Shown: in pieces, positions 47,016 through 56,181 of the stretch
Layout: the number at the start of each line of letters is the position of its first letter
Position numbering within the stretch: the stretch's first letter is position 1
NCBI RefSeq assembly: GCF_016906305.1
Contig: NZ_JADDOL010000014.1
Span: 1-64,000, forward strand
Direction: 5' to 3'
Length of the DNA: 64,000 nucleotides
Source: Alloalcanivorax marinus
GTDB lineage: Bacteria > Pseudomonadota > Gammaproteobacteria > Pseudomonadales > Alcanivoracaceae
Translations under genes and position numbers: made by a program
The notes under the pieces: generated by a model
What the model was told of the DNA's origin: nothing
Database searches by the model: none
The model's input: only the letters and a program-made list of their open reading frames with translations

Positions 47016-47858
47016 TCAGCGTTCGCGGCGGCTCATGAAGGCCAGCCGTTCCAGCAGCTGCACGTCGGCCTCGTTCTTCACCAGGGCGCCGTACAGCGGC
47101 GGTACCGCGCTCTTGGTGTCGCGGTTGCGCAGGATGTCCTGGGGAATGTCGTCGGCCATCAGCAGCTTGAGCCAGTCGATCAGCTCACTGGTGGAGGGCT
47201 TCTTCTTCATGCCCGGCACCTTGCGCAGATCGAAGAAGATCTCCAGTGCTTCGCTGACCAGTTCCTTCTTGATCTCCGGGAAGTGCACATCGACGATCGC
47301 CTGCATGGTTTTGGCGTCGGGGAAATTGATGTAGTGGAAGAAGCAGCGGCGCAGGAAGGCGTCGGGCAGCTCCTTCTCGTTGTTGGAGGTGATGATCACG
47401 ATCGGGCGTTTCTCGGCGCGCACGGTTTCCCCGGTCTCGTAGACGAAGAACTCCATGCGATCCAGTTCCTGCAGCAGATCGTTGGGGAACTCGATGTCGG
47501 CCTTGTCGATCTCGTCGATCAGCAGCACCACCTGGTCGTCGGCGGCGAACGCCTCCCACAGCTTGCCCTTCTTGATGTAGTTGGCCACGTCCTCGACGCC
47601 CTCGGCGCCGAGCTGGGAGTCGCGCAGGCGGGACACCGCGTCGTACTCATACAGGCCCTGCTGGGCCTTGGTGGTGGACTTGATGTGCCAGGACAGCAGC
47701 GGCATGCCGAGGGACTCGGCCACCTGCTCGGCGAGCAGGGTTTTGCCGGTGCCCGGCTCGCCCTTGATCAGCAGCGGGCGCTGCAGAGCGATGGCGGCGT
47801 TGACGGCCATCTTCAGATCTTCGGTGGCGACGTACTGGTCGGTGCCCTGAAACTGCAT
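47016..47858 (-). CDS. MoxR-family AAA+ ATPase
   Basis: 280-aa AAA+ protein. Walker A GEPGTGKTLLAEQVAESLG (about 34-52), Walker B VVLLIDEIDKADIEFPNDLLQEL, sensor 1 PIVIITSNNEKELPDAFLRRCFFHYINFP with the arginine finger pair. It is a chaperone-like ATPase that works with the VWA protein encoded next. No client enzyme is linked here, unlike CO-dehydrogenase or methanol-dehydrogenase loci. Confidence 0.92.
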   Translation of the reverse strand: MQFQGTDQYVATEDLKMAVNAAIALQRPLLIKGEPGTGKTLLAEQVAESLGMPLLSWHIKSTTKAQQGLYEYDAVSRLRDSQLGAEGVEDVANYIKKGKLWEAFAADDQVVLLIDEIDKADIEFPNDLLQELDRMEFFVYETGETVRAEKRPIVIITSNNEKELPDAFLRRCFFHYINFPDAKTMQAIVDVHFPEIKKELVSEALEIFFDLRKVPGMKKKPSTSELIDWLKLLMADDIPQDILRNRDTKSAVPPLYGALVKNEADVQLLERLAFMSRRER

Positions 47859-47983
47859 GCGTGTCTCTCCACGTCATCGAGAATAACGAGGCGCACTCTA
47901 GCAACCCCCGGCGCCGGCGCAAAGGGCCGGAATCGCCACGTTGCGGGAGGATTGCGTCAGTCCCTGTGCCATAATCCCGCCCC

Positions 47984-48700
47984 ATGAATCTGCTGCTGCT
48001 GCACCCCGATCAACGGCTGGACGACCATCTCTGGCGCCTGGACCCGCGCCAGGCCGGCCACGTACGCACCGTGCTGGGGCTGACCGAAGGCGCGCCCTGC
48101 CGCGCCGGCCTGTTGAACGGCCCCTTGGGGGAAGGCCGGATAGAATCCATTAAAAACAATGAGATAGTAATTTCTTTTAAAGCTGTTTCTCAGCCTCCGG
48201 CGCCGCTGGGACTGAACCTGCTGCTGGCCCTGCCGAGGCCGAAAATGCTGAAACGGCTGCTGATCGACGCCGCCAGCCTGGGCATCAAACGCCTGGTGCT
48301 GGTGAACGCCTGGAAGGTGGACAAAAGCTACTGGCGGACGCCTAACCTGAAGGCCGACCTGCTCCGGGAAAAACTGCTGCTGGGCCTGGAACAGGCCGGT
48401 GACACGGTGCTGCCGGAACTGGTGCTGGCGCCCCGCTTCCGGCCGTTCGTGGAGGACGATCTGGACGCCTGGGCCGGCGCCGGCCCGCGCCTGCTGGCCC
48501 ACCCCGGGGACCACCCCGCCCTGCCCCACGAGCTGGACGGGCCGGCCACCCTGGCGATCGGGCCGGAGGGCGGCTGGACGCCGTTCGAGGTGGAACTGCT
48601 CCAGGCCCACGGCTTCCTGCCGCGCCGTTTCGGGACCCGCATTCTGCGGGTGGAAACGGCGCTACCGGCGTTGGTGGGGGCGTTGATGCGGTTGCCTTAG
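47984..48700 (+). CDS. rsmE: 16S rRNA (uracil-1498-N3)-methyltransferase RsmE
   Basis: 238-aa SPOUT-class methyltransferase. The N-terminal PUA-like domain (HVRTVLGLTEG) is followed by the knotted SAM domain with ALPRPKMLKRLLIDAASLGIKRLVLVN, then ATLAIGPEGGWTPFEVELL and RFGTRILRVETALPALVGAL, the RsmE signature. A stretch near 48145-48195 is AT-rich relative to the rest, including a run of AAG/AAC codons, but the frame is intact. Confidence 0.94.
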   Translation: MNLLLLHPDQRLDDHLWRLDPRQAGHVRTVLGLTEGAPCRAGLLNGPLGEGRIESIKNNEIVISFKAVSQPPAPLGLNLLLALPRPKMLKRLLIDAASLGIKRLVLVNAWKVDKSYWRTPNLKADLLREKLLLGLEQAGDTVLPELVLAPRFRPFVEDDLDAWAGAGPRLLAHPGDHPALPHELDGPATLAIGPEGGWTPFEVELLQAHGFLPRRFGTRILRVETALPALVGALMRLP

Positions 48701-48704
48701 AAAA

Positions 48705-48764
48705 ATCGCGACTGAAGTCGCTCCTACGGGGAGCCCCCGATGCAGGAGCGACTTCGGTCGCGAT
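48705..48764. repeat. REP-like inverted repeat
   Basis: Arms 48705-48725 and 48744-48764 are inverted copies (one mismatch in 21), with the GCGACTGAAGTCGC / GCGACTTCGGTCGC core and TCCTAC edge typical of REP elements in pseudomonads and relatives. It sits between the convergent rsmE and rluB genes and may act as a bidirectional terminator. Confidence 0.75.
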
Positions 48765-48768
48765 CCGG

Positions 48769-49608
48769 TCAACGCCGGTAGGGATTGCGGCGGGGTTTGC
48801 GCGGCGGCTTGTCGCCACGCTGGTGACGCAGGCGCGCGCGGCCGTACAGGCCGGTGTACTTCTTGCCTTTCAGATCCACCCGGTCGGTGAGCGGCTTGAT
48901 CTCGTCGGCGGTGAGTTCCTTCCAGCGGCCCATGCGCAGATCCGACGGCAACGTCAGATCGCCGAAACGGATGCGGATCAGCCGCGCCACTTCCAGGTCC
49001 TGGGACTGGAACAGGCGCCGCACTTCCCGGTACTTGCCGCCGGTCAGGCTGACCTTGTGCCAGTGGTTGGCGGCCTCTTCGCCGCCACCGGCGTCCTCGA
49101 TGCTGTCGAAGCGGGATACCCCGTCCTCCAGCAGCACGCCGTCGAGCATCGCCCGCCGTTTCTCGTCGGTGAGCTCGCCGCGCACGCGCACGGCGTACTC
49201 GCGCACGAAACCGTTGGACGGGTGCATCAGGCGGTGCGCCAGTTCGCCGTCGGTGGTGAACAGCATCAGGCCGGTGGTGTTGATGTCCAGCCGGCCCACC
49301 TGCACCCAGCGCAGGCCCTGCAACCGGGGCAGATTGTCGAACACCGTGGGGCGCCCCTGCGGGTCGTTCCGCGAGCACACCTCACCGGCGGGCTTGTGAT
49401 AAACGATCACGCGCCGAATTACGTCTTCTTCCGCCTTCACTGGAATGATCCTGCCGTCCACTCTGATCGTGTCTTCCGGCTCCACCCGGTCGCCCAGGGT
49501 CGCCACCTTGCCGTTCACGGAGATGCGCCCGTTGGCGATCCAGGTCTCCAGTTCACGGCGTGATCCCAGCCCGGTGCGGGCCAGGACTTTCTGCAACTTT
49601 TCACTCAT
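48769..49608 (-). CDS. rluB: 23S rRNA pseudouridine synthase RluB
   Basis: 279 aa. S4 RNA-binding domain at 3-60 (KLQKVLARTGLGSRRELETWIANGRISVNG). The catalytic pseudouridine synthase domain has GRLDINTTGLMLFTTDGEL with catalytic Asp108. A basic C-terminal tail (RARLRHQRGDKPPRKPRRNPYRR) is typical of RluB. The start overlaps scpB by eight bases, the conserved scpA-scpB-rluB order. Confidence 0.94.
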   Translation of the reverse strand: MSEKLQKVLARTGLGSRRELETWIANGRISVNGKVATLGDRVEPEDTIRVDGRIIPVKAEEDVIRRVIVYHKPAGEVCSRNDPQGRPTVFDNLPRLQGLRWVQVGRLDINTTGLMLFTTDGELAHRLMHPSNGFVREYAVRVRGELTDEKRRAMLDGVLLEDGVSRFDSIEDAGGGEEAANHWHKVSLTGGKYREVRRLFQSQDLEVARLIRIRFGDLTLPSDLRMGRWKELTADEIKPLTDRVDLKGKKYTGLYGRARLRHQRGDKPPRKPRRNPYRR

Positions 49609-50515
49609 GACGCGATGTTTCGTCCTCGTTGGCGGCCTCGCCGCCGTCGTCGTCGTTCCCTTGCCGGCCTTCCGCGTCTTCCGTCACCGGCGTTTCCGCG
49701 GCCTCCGGCTGTTCGGCGGCCGCCGGTACTTCCGTGGCAACAGGTTTCGTCGGCGCGGCATCGTTTTCCGCCTCCGGCGAGGCCTTGCGGCGGAATTCGG
49801 TCTCGAAGCCGGCGTTCACCGCGTCCACCTTGTCCATGCTCATCAGGGTGGAATCGTCGATTTCCGGCTCCTCGTCGTAGCCGCCGAACAGCCGCTCGGC
49901 GGGCTCGCCACCGGCGGTGCCGGTGCCCGCTTCCCGGTCGTCGTCCTCGTCCGGCGCATCGCTCAGCGCCAGTTCCTCGTTGAGCTTGTCCAGATCCTTG
50001 ATCTCGGACAGCGGCGGCAGGTCCTCCAGGCTCTTCAGGTCGAAGTAGTCCAGGAACTGCCGGGTGGTGGCGAACATGGCCGGGCGCCCGGGCACGTCCC
50101 TGTGCCCCACCACTCTGACCCAATTGCGTTCCAGCAGGCTCTTGATGATGTGCGAGCTCACGGACACGCCACGGATCTCCTCGATTTCGCCCCGGGTGAT
50201 CGGTTGCCGGTAGGCCACCAGGGCCAGCGTTTCCAGAATCGCCCGGCTGTAGCGCGGCGGTTTCTCCTGCCACAGGCGGCTGACCCAGGGGCCCAGGTCC
50301 TTGCGCACCTGAAAACGGAACCCGGACGCCACTTCGCGCAGCTCAACGCCGCGCCCGGCGTAGTCCTCGGCCACTTCCTCCAGCAGCTTCGACAGGGTCG
50401 CCTTGTCCGGCCGCTCGCCCTCGTCGAACAGCATCAGCAGCGCGTCCCGGTCCAGCGGGCCGTCGGCGGCGAAGATCGCCGCTTCCAGAATGTTCTTGAT
50501 GTGCTGCGGCTCCAC
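49601..50515 (-). CDS. scpB: Segregation and condensation protein ScpB
   Basis: 304 aa from GTG 50515, one base after the scpA stop and with GAGGA eight bases upstream; an ATG at 50557 would overlap scpA by 41 bases and has a weaker context. Two winged helices (about 1-165): NILEAAIFAADGPLDRDALLMLF and ILETLALVAYRQPITRGEIEEIRGVSVS. The long acidic, Ala/Glu/Asp-rich C-terminus (about 180-304) is low complexity and longer than in model ScpB. A partner of ScpA in the SMC-type condensin. Confidence 0.9.
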   Translation of the reverse strand: MEPQHIKNILEAAIFAADGPLDRDALLMLFDEGERPDKATLSKLLEEVAEDYAGRGVELREVASGFRFQVRKDLGPWVSRLWQEKPPRYSRAILETLALVAYRQPITRGEIEEIRGVSVSSHIIKSLLERNWVRVVGHRDVPGRPAMFATTRQFLDYFDLKSLEDLPPLSEIKDLDKLNEELALSDAPDEDDDREAGTGTAGGEPAERLFGGYDEEPEIDDSTLMSMDKVDAVNAGFETEFRRKASPEAENDAAPTKPVATEVPAAAEQPEAAETPVTEDAEGRQGNDDDGGEAANEDETSRHE

Positions 50516-50516
50516 G

Positions 50517-51446
50517 TCAATCGTCCTCGGGCGTGTCGTCGGCGGATTCGTCGTCATCGATTTCCAGCGCCGCCAGGGCCTCGGACTCTTCCAGCACCAG
50601 CGTGCGGGCCTTCACGTGGATGGGGCTGAACGGCTCGGTCTGAATCAGCTCGATCAGCGACCCCTTGACCAGTTCCAGCACCGCCAGAAAACTCACCACC
50701 ACGCCGAGCCGGCCTTCCTCGGCCTCGAACAGCTCCACGAAGGGCACGAACTCGCGGCCCTTGAGCCGGTCCAGCACGTTGGCCATGCGCTCGCGGGTGG
50801 ACAGTTTCTCCCGCGACACCTGATGGCTCTCGAACATGTCGGCGCGGTGCAGCACCTCCTTGAAGGCCAGCAGCAGCTCGCGCAGGTCCACGTCCGGCTG
50901 CGCCCGCTCGCGCACGAAGTCCGGGCGGCGCGCGGCGGCCAGCTGGAAATCCCGTTCCTGGCGCGGCAGACCGTCGATGTCCTCGGCGGCCTGTTTGAAG
51001 CGCTCGTATTCCTGCAGGCGGCGGATCAGCTCCGCGCGCGGGTCCTCCGCGTCCTCGTCCTCATCGTGGCTGGGCCGGGGCAGCAGGCTGCGCGACTTGA
51101 TCTCGCCCAGCATGGCGGCCATCACCAGATACTCGGCGGCCAACTCCAGGTTGAGCGCCTTCATCAGTTCCACGTATTCCATGTACTGACTGGTGATCTG
51201 CGCCACCGGGATGTCCAGAATGTCCAGATTCTGGCGCTTGATCAGATACAGCAGCAGGTCCAGCGGCCCCTCGAACGCCTCCAGGAACACTTCCAGGGCG
51301 TCCGGCGGGATGTACAGATCGTCCGGCAGCTTGGTGATCGCCTGCCCGTACATCAGACCAAACGGCATTTCCGCCTGTTGCGGACCGGCCGGCGCCAGGG
51401 GATTGCGGGCGCCGGGCGCGGCCGGCTGGTCGATGACGTCGTTCAT
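50517..51446 (-). CDS. scpA: Segregation and condensation protein ScpA
   Basis: 309-aa kleisin. ATG 51446 with GGGAG nine bases upstream is preferred to GTG 51461. Seen: FEGPLDLLLYLIKRQNLDILDIPVAQITSQYMEYVELM, then MAAMLGEIKSRSLLP, and the C-terminal winged helix. It has about 40 extra N-terminal residues, and the C-terminus ends in an acidic run. It bridges SMC heads in chromosome condensation. Confidence 0.93.
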   Translation of the reverse strand: MNDVIDQPAAPGARNPLAPAGPQQAEMPFGLMYGQAITKLPDDLYIPPDALEVFLEAFEGPLDLLLYLIKRQNLDILDIPVAQITSQYMEYVELMKALNLELAAEYLVMAAMLGEIKSRSLLPRPSHDEDEDAEDPRAELIRRLQEYERFKQAAEDIDGLPRQERDFQLAAARRPDFVRERAQPDVDLRELLLAFKEVLHRADMFESHQVSREKLSTRERMANVLDRLKGREFVPFVELFEAEEGRLGVVVSFLAVLELVKGSLIELIQTEPFSPIHVKARTLVLEESEALAALEIDDDESADDTPEDD

Positions 51447-51486
51447 ACTTGCCGCTCCCACTGGCCACTCACCGCCCGCTTGCTGC

Positions 51487-52701
51487 TCACCGGTAGTGCA
51501 GCCCCATGGCGGCGCGCACTTCCTCGAGGGTGGCGCGGGCCGCCTCGCGGGCCTCCTCGCAGCCTTCCGCCACGATGGTGCGCACCAGATCCGGATTACG
51601 CAAATGCTCCTCGGCGCGCTTGCGAATCGGCGCCAGCTCTTCCTGCACCGCCTCGATCACCGGCTTCTTGCATTCCAGGCAGCCGATGCCGGCGGAGGTG
51701 CAGCCCTCGCGCACCCAGGCGCGGGTGGCGTCGTCGGTGTACACCTGGTGGAATTCCCACACCGGGCACTTGTCCGGGTTGCCCGGGTCGCTGCGCCGCA
51801 CCCGCGCCGGGTCGGTGGGCATGCGCCGGATCTTGGCGTCCACCTGGTCCGGCTCCTCGCGCAGACTGATGAAGTTGCCGTAGGACTTGGACATTTTCTG
51901 ACCGTCCAGCCCGGGCATCTTGGACGCCGGCGTCAGCAGGGCCTGGGGCTCCGGCAGAATCACCTTGCCGCCGCCTTCCAGGTCGCCGCTCAGGCGTTCC
52001 TTGTCGCCCAGGGTGATGTTCTGCTGGCCCTGCACCAGGGCCCGAGCGGTCTCCAGGGCCGACTCGTCGCCCTGCTCCTGATACTTGCGGCGGTTCTCGG
52101 TGTAGATGCGCGACTGCTTCTTGCCCATCTTCTTGATGGCCGCCGCCACCGCTTCCTCGAAGCCCGGCTCGCGGCCGTACAGATGGTTGAACCGGCGCGC
52201 CACCTCCCGGGTCAGCTCCACATGGGCCACCTGGTCGGCGCCCACTGGCACCTGGCCGGCCCGGTAGATCAGGATGTCGGCGGCCTGCAGCAGCGGGTAG
52301 CCCAGGAAGCCGTAGGTGCTCAGGTCCTTCTCGCGCAGTTTTTCCTGCTGGTCCTTGTAGGTCGGCACCCGTTCCAGCCAGGACAGCGGCGTCATCATCG
52401 ACAGCAGCAGATGCAGTTCCGCGTGCTCCGGCACCTGGCTCTGGATGAACAGGGTGGCGGAGCCGGGATTGACACCGGCGGCCAGCCAATCGATGACCAG
52501 ATCCCAGACATGGTCCTGAATGGCGTGCGGGTTCTCATACTCGGTGGTGAGCCCGTGCCAGTCAGCGACAAAAAAGAAACACTCGTACTCGTGCTGCAAA
52601 CGTGCCCAATTCTTGAGCACGCCATGGTAATGCCCCAGATGCAGGCGCCCGGTGGCGCGCATACCCGATACCACTCTTTGGGAGGGAACCACGGAACTCA
52701 A
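51487..52701 (-). CDS. trpS: Tryptophanyl-tRNA synthetase
   Basis: 404-aa class I synthetase. The start appears to be TTG 52701 with AGGAG seven bases upstream; GTG at 52692 is the alternative. HIGH-type motif GRLHLGHYHGVL (about 19-30) and KMSKS motif GQKMSKSYGN (about 234). The insert between them is longer than in the 334-aa E. coli enzyme, as in the TrpS type of many pseudomonads and Alcanivorax. It begins the trpS-scpA-scpB-rluB run. Confidence 0.95.
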   Translation of the reverse strand: MSSVVPSQRVVSGMRATGRLHLGHYHGVLKNWARLQHEYECFFFVADWHGLTTEYENPHAIQDHVWDLVIDWLAAGVNPGSATLFIQSQVPEHAELHLLLSMMTPLSWLERVPTYKDQQEKLREKDLSTYGFLGYPLLQAADILIYRAGQVPVGADQVAHVELTREVARRFNHLYGREPGFEEAVAAAIKKMGKKQSRIYTENRRKYQEQGDESALETARALVQGQQNITLGDKERLSGDLEGGGKVILPEPQALLTPASKMPGLDGQKMSKSYGNFISLREEPDQVDAKIRRMPTDPARVRRSDPGNPDKCPVWEFHQVYTDDATRAWVREGCTSAGIGCLECKKPVIEAVQEELAPIRKRAEEHLRNPDLVRTIVAEGCEEAREAARATLEEVRAAMGLHYR

Positions 52702-52850
52702 AAGCCGACTCCTGTCGCAACGGCAAGAAAGCGGCGATTATAAAGGGAACCGCCGGGGTAAAGACAGGGCTGGCACGCCGCCAGCCCGGGGAACATCCGG
52801 ATTAATGCCTTGCAGGGACGGTGCCAGTCCGTCCCGGGGCTTACGGGTGT

Positions 52851-53474
52851 TCAGAAAATGGCGTCGAGGGGCCCGGCGCCCTCGCGCACCACCTCCGGCC
52901 CGGTGCCGTCCGCCAGGGAGATCACCGTGGTCTCGGTGACGCCGCAAAAGCCGCCGTCGATGACCAGATCCACCTGCCCCTGGAGGAAATCCCGCACGTC
53001 CTGGGGATCGGTGAGCGGAAATTCGTCGTCCGGCAGATGGGCGGTGGAGGTCATGATCGGCCCGCCTTGCTCCGCCAGCAGCGCCTGGCAGATCGGGTGA
53101 TCCGGCACGCGGATGCCGATGGTGCGCTTTTTCGGATGCATCAGCCGCCGGGGCACCTCGTGGGTGGCCTTGAGAATAAAGGTGTAGGGGCCCGGGGTGT
53201 GCGCCTTGAGCAGGCGATAGTCCGGGTTGTCCACCTTGGCGAACACCGCCAGCACCGACAGGTCCGGGCACAGCAGCGTGAACTGGTGCTTGTCGTCCAG
53301 CCGGCGCAGGCGGATCAGCCGTTCCAGGGCGTCTTTTTCCCCGATGCCGCAGCCCAGGGCGTAGGTGGTGTCGGTGGGATAGGCGATCAGCCCGCCCTGG
53401 CGGATCACGTCCACGGCCTGCCGGATCAGGCGCGGCTGGGGCGTTTCCGGGTGAATATGGAGTACTTCGGTCAT
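52851..53474 (-). CDS. yciO: YciO-type L-threonylcarbamoyladenylate synthase-family protein
   Basis: 207 aa, the length of E. coli YciO. YrdC/Sua5 domain with GGLIAYPTDTTYALGCGIGEKDALERLIRLRRLDDKHQFTLLC, and the KRTIGIRVPDHPICQALL and STAHLPDDEFPLTDPQ segments. YciO members share the TsaC fold, but their role in tRNA t6A is debated. Its ATG overlaps the upstream PHP gene's stop as ATGA, the conserved order seen in E. coli. Confidence 0.92.
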   Translation of the reverse strand: MTEVLHIHPETPQPRLIRQAVDVIRQGGLIAYPTDTTYALGCGIGEKDALERLIRLRRLDDKHQFTLLCPDLSVLAVFAKVDNPDYRLLKAHTPGPYTFILKATHEVPRRLMHPKKRTIGIRVPDHPICQALLAEQGGPIMTSTAHLPDDEFPLTDPQDVRDFLQGQVDLVIDGGFCGVTETTVISLADGTGPEVVREGAGPLDAIF

Positions 53475-54382
53475 GATACGGACACCTCCAGATCAGGGTC
53501 GGCCGAACCGGCGTCGGCGGTGGCGTAACCGGCCTCGGGCAACTGCCACACGGCGCGGCCGTCCGGCGGAAACGGCGGCAGGCCGCCCAGGGACAGCCAC
53601 TTCTGCTGCGGCGAGTGGAAATCGCTGCCGCCGGACACCGCCAGGCCGAAATGCCGCCAGCACTCCTCCAGCAGGCCGGCCTGCTGGGAGCTGAGCCCGG
53701 GCATCACCGCCTCCATGCCCAGACCGCCGGCGTTGCGGAAATCCCGCACCAGCTCGCGCAGGCGTTTGCGGGTCAGACTGTAGGCCTGGGGATGGGCCAG
53801 CACCGGCACGCCGCCGGCGGCCAGCAGATCCCGGACACCCTGCTCCAGGGTCACCCAGGGGGTGGACACGAACGCCGACTGGCCTTTCTTGAGAAAGCGG
53901 TTGAAAGCATGACGCTGGTCGCGCACCACGCCCTCCTCCACCAGTACCCGGGCGAACCAGGGCCGGCCGGGGGTATCCGAGGCGGCCTTCTCGCAGGCCT
54001 TGGCGTAGCTGTCCTCGATGCGGGCGGCCTTGTCCAGGCGGGCGCCGATGCGCCGGGCCCGTTCCCGCCGGGCGTCCAGTTGGGCGGTCACCCGGGCGCC
54101 CAGCACCGGGCACGCCGGGTCCACCCACAGGCCCAGCACGTGGATCTCACGGCTCCCCCACAGCACCGACAGTTCGATGCCGTCGATCAGGGTAATACCG
54201 TGCTCCGCCGCCGCGGCGCGCGCCTCCGGCAGACCGGCCAGGGTGTCGTGGTCGGTGAGCGCCAGGGCGTCGACGCCGTACTCGGCGGCGCGGGCGACCA
54301 GCTCCGCCGGCGCCAGAACGCCGTCGGAGGCGAGGCTGTGGCAGTGCAGGTCGGGGCGTTGGAACGGGGCGATGTGGGTCAT
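53471..54382 (-). CDS. PHP-domain phosphoesterase, RNase AM/TrpH-like
   Basis: 303 aa from ATG 54382; GTG 54391 is an alternative, as neither has a strong ribosome site. PHP motifs: PDLHCHSLASDG (about 10-21), ALTDHDTLAGLPEA and GIELSV, then VLAHPQAYSLT and the C-terminal SGGSDFHSP, together the metal ligands of the fold. The family (YciV/TrpH) hydrolyses 5'-to-3' nucleotides and pAp. It overlaps yciO and is divergent from yciB. Confidence 0.9.
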   Translation of the reverse strand: MTHIAPFQRPDLHCHSLASDGVLAPAELVARAAEYGVDALALTDHDTLAGLPEARAAAAEHGITLIDGIELSVLWGSREIHVLGLWVDPACPVLGARVTAQLDARRERARRIGARLDKAARIEDSYAKACEKAASDTPGRPWFARVLVEEGVVRDQRHAFNRFLKKGQSAFVSTPWVTLEQGVRDLLAAGGVPVLAHPQAYSLTRKRLRELVRDFRNAGGLGMEAVMPGLSSQQAGLLEECWRHFGLAVSGGSDFHSPQQKWLSLGGLPPFPPDGRAVWQLPEAGYATADAGSADPDLEVSVS

Positions 54383-54495
54383 GGCGCGCACGTTACCACA
54401 CTCGCGCCCCCGGCCTATACAGGCGGGGCGCCGGGCGGGATGATTTAGGCGGCGGTTCCCGCTACCATCGGCGGTCCGACCGAGGAAACGACTTC

Positions 54496-55146
54496 ATGAA
54501 GCAATTGTTCGACTACCTCCCGGTGGTGGTGTTTTTCGGCCTGTACTTCCTCAGCGGCCGCGACATCATGCTGGCCACCTGGGGCATCATCGCCGCCACC
54601 TCCTTCCAGGTGATCGCCGGACGGCTGATCTGGAAGCGCTGGCATCGCCTGCATCTGATGGTGCTGGCCGTCACCCTGGTGTTCGGCGGTCTGACCCTGC
54701 TGCTGCGCGACGATGTCTTTATCAAATGGCGCCCCTCGATCATCAGCTTCGTGCTGGCGGCGGTGCTGCTGGCGGGCCACTTCCTGCGCCAGCGCAACCT
54801 GCTGCAGCGTCTGTGCGAGAAGTTGATGGTCAGCGGCTTCGGCTATGTGGTGGCCCTGCCCCGCCGTGACTGGAGCCGCCTCAACCTGGCCTTTATTCTC
54901 TATTTCGTCGGCCTGGGCGCGCTCAACCTGTACATCGCCTACAACTTCAGCACCGATTTCTGGGTCAACTTCAAGCTGTTCGGGTTCACCGCCCTGCAGA
55001 TGGTGTTCTATGTGGGGGCGTTCCTTTATTTCTATAAGCGCATGCCGGACGCCGACCGCCAACGTCTTTTTCACCAGGACAAGCAGCCGCCGGAAGCCCC
55101 GGCCAAGAAAGACGAGGACGACGATGCTGTACGCGATCATCAGTGA
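54496..55146 (+). CDS. yciB: Inner-membrane septation/intracellular-growth protein YciB
   Basis: 216-aa protein with five to six helices: [38 protein letters not shown] opens the family. [54 protein letters not shown] is the characteristic C-terminal half, followed by a charged tail. It links cell-envelope synthesis and division in E. coli. It starts 113 bases from the divergent PHP gene and overlaps yciI by 23 bases. Confidence 0.94.
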   Translation: MKQLFDYLPVVVFFGLYFLSGRDIMLATWGIIAATSFQVIAGRLIWKRWHRLHLMVLAVTLVFGGLTLLLRDDVFIKWRPSIISFVLAAVLLAGHFLRQRNLLQRLCEKLMVSGFGYVVALPRRDWSRLNLAFILYFVGLGALNLYIAYNFSTDFWVNFKLFGFTALQMVFYVGAFLYFYKRMPDADRQRLFHQDKQPPEAPAKKDEDDDAVRDHQ

Positions 55147-55423
55147 AGACGTGGCCGACTCCCTGGACAAGCGCGCCGGCGCCCGGGGCGACCACCTGGC
55201 CCGCCTGGAGCGGCTCCGCGACGAAGGCCGGCTGACCCTGGCCGGCCCGCACCCGGCGGTGGACAGCCCGGACCCGGGCCAGGCCGGTTTCACCGGCTCC
55301 CTGGTGGTGGCCGAGTTCGATTCCCTGGAAGCGGCCCGGGCCTGGGCCGACGCCGACCCCTACATCGCCGCCGGCGTCTACGCCCGGGTCACGGTGAAGC
55401 CGTTCAAGGCGGTACTTCCCTGA
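55124..55423 (+). CDS. yciI: YciI-family protein
   Basis: 99 aa from ATG 55124, inside the end of yciB. A ferredoxin-like alpha/beta fold with the YciI pattern: [42 protein letters not shown], including the His-Asp pair near the active site, then [24 protein letters not shown] small cytosolic protein usually linked to yciB; its reaction is unproven. Confidence 0.92.
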   Translation: MLYAIISEDVADSLDKRAGARGDHLARLERLRDEGRLTLAGPHPAVDSPDPGQAGFTGSLVVAEFDSLEAARAWADADPYIAAGVYARVTVKPFKAVLP

Positions 55424-55449
55424 GTTTCTTCCCTGAAATGTGACTATTT

Positions 55450-55469
55450 CGGCGCCCTCGGCGGCGCCG
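55450..55469. terminator. GC-rich hairpin after yciI
   Basis: CGGCGCC (55450-55456) and GGCGCCG (55463-55469) form a 7-bp stem between yciI and the SH3 gene. Only a short T stretch follows, so termination is uncertain. Confidence 0.4.
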
Positions 55470-55512
55470 GTTCCCTAAACTTCGCGCCTTCACCGTCAAG
55501 GAGTACCCATCG

Positions 55513-56172
55513 ATGCTGGTCCGCTGGTTGTGTTTGTTGTTGCTCGCCGTGCTGTCGGTGCCCGCCACCGCCGCCACCGCCTGGGTGGACGATGAGATTT
55601 ACGTGCCGGTGCGCTCCGGCGCCGGTTCCGGTTACCGCATCGTGCACCGGGGCCTGAAGAGCGGCACCCAGGTGGAACTGCTCGGCGAGGAAGGCGACTG
55701 GGCGCACATCCGCTATGGCGACGTGGACGGCTACATCGGCAAGCAGTACATCAGCCGCAGCCCGGTGGCGGCGATCCGCCTGCGCGACGCCACCCAGAAA
55801 GCCGAGAAGCTGGAACAGCAGGTGGCCGCCCTCCAGGAGCAGCTCAACCAGGCGCAAAGCGAGCGCGACCGTCTCAGCGGCGAGAACCAGGAACTGCAGG
55901 GCTCCCTGACCAGCCGGGGCCAGGAACTGGACAAGCTGCGCGACGTGGCCGCCGATCCGCTGCGGCTGGATCAGGCCAACCGTCGCCTCAACGAGGAATT
56001 GAGCATGCTGCGCTCCGATCTGGACCAGTTGAAGGCCGAGAACACCATGCTGCGCAACGACAATACCTCGCGGAAATGGATCACCGGCGTGGGCATTCTG
56101 ATTCTCGGCGCCGTGGCCGGCCTGCTGCTGAAATCCAAATCCGGCCGCCGCCGGGGCGGCTGGGCCAACTGA
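55513..56172 (+). CDS. SH3-domain membrane protein, TIGR04211/YgiM-like
   Basis: 219 aa. Signal peptide (LLLLAVLSVPATAATA), bacterial SH3 domain (about 25-85: WVDDEIYVPVRSGAGSGYRIVHRGLKSGTQVELLGEEGDWAHIRYGDVDGYIGKQYI), a coiled coil (about 95-180), and a C-terminal helix (GVGILILGAVAGLLL) with a basic cytosolic tail. The layout matches YgiM/TIGR04211 proteins. Role unknown, probably envelope-related. Confidence 0.88.
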   Translation: MLVRWLCLLLLAVLSVPATAATAWVDDEIYVPVRSGAGSGYRIVHRGLKSGTQVELLGEEGDWAHIRYGDVDGYIGKQYISRSPVAAIRLRDATQKAEKLEQQVAALQEQLNQAQSERDRLSGENQELQGSLTSRGQELDKLRDVAADPLRLDQANRRLNEELSMLRSDLDQLKAENTMLRNDNTSRKWITGVGILILGAVAGLLLKSKSGRRRGGWAN

Positions 56173-56181
56173 GGCCGGCGC

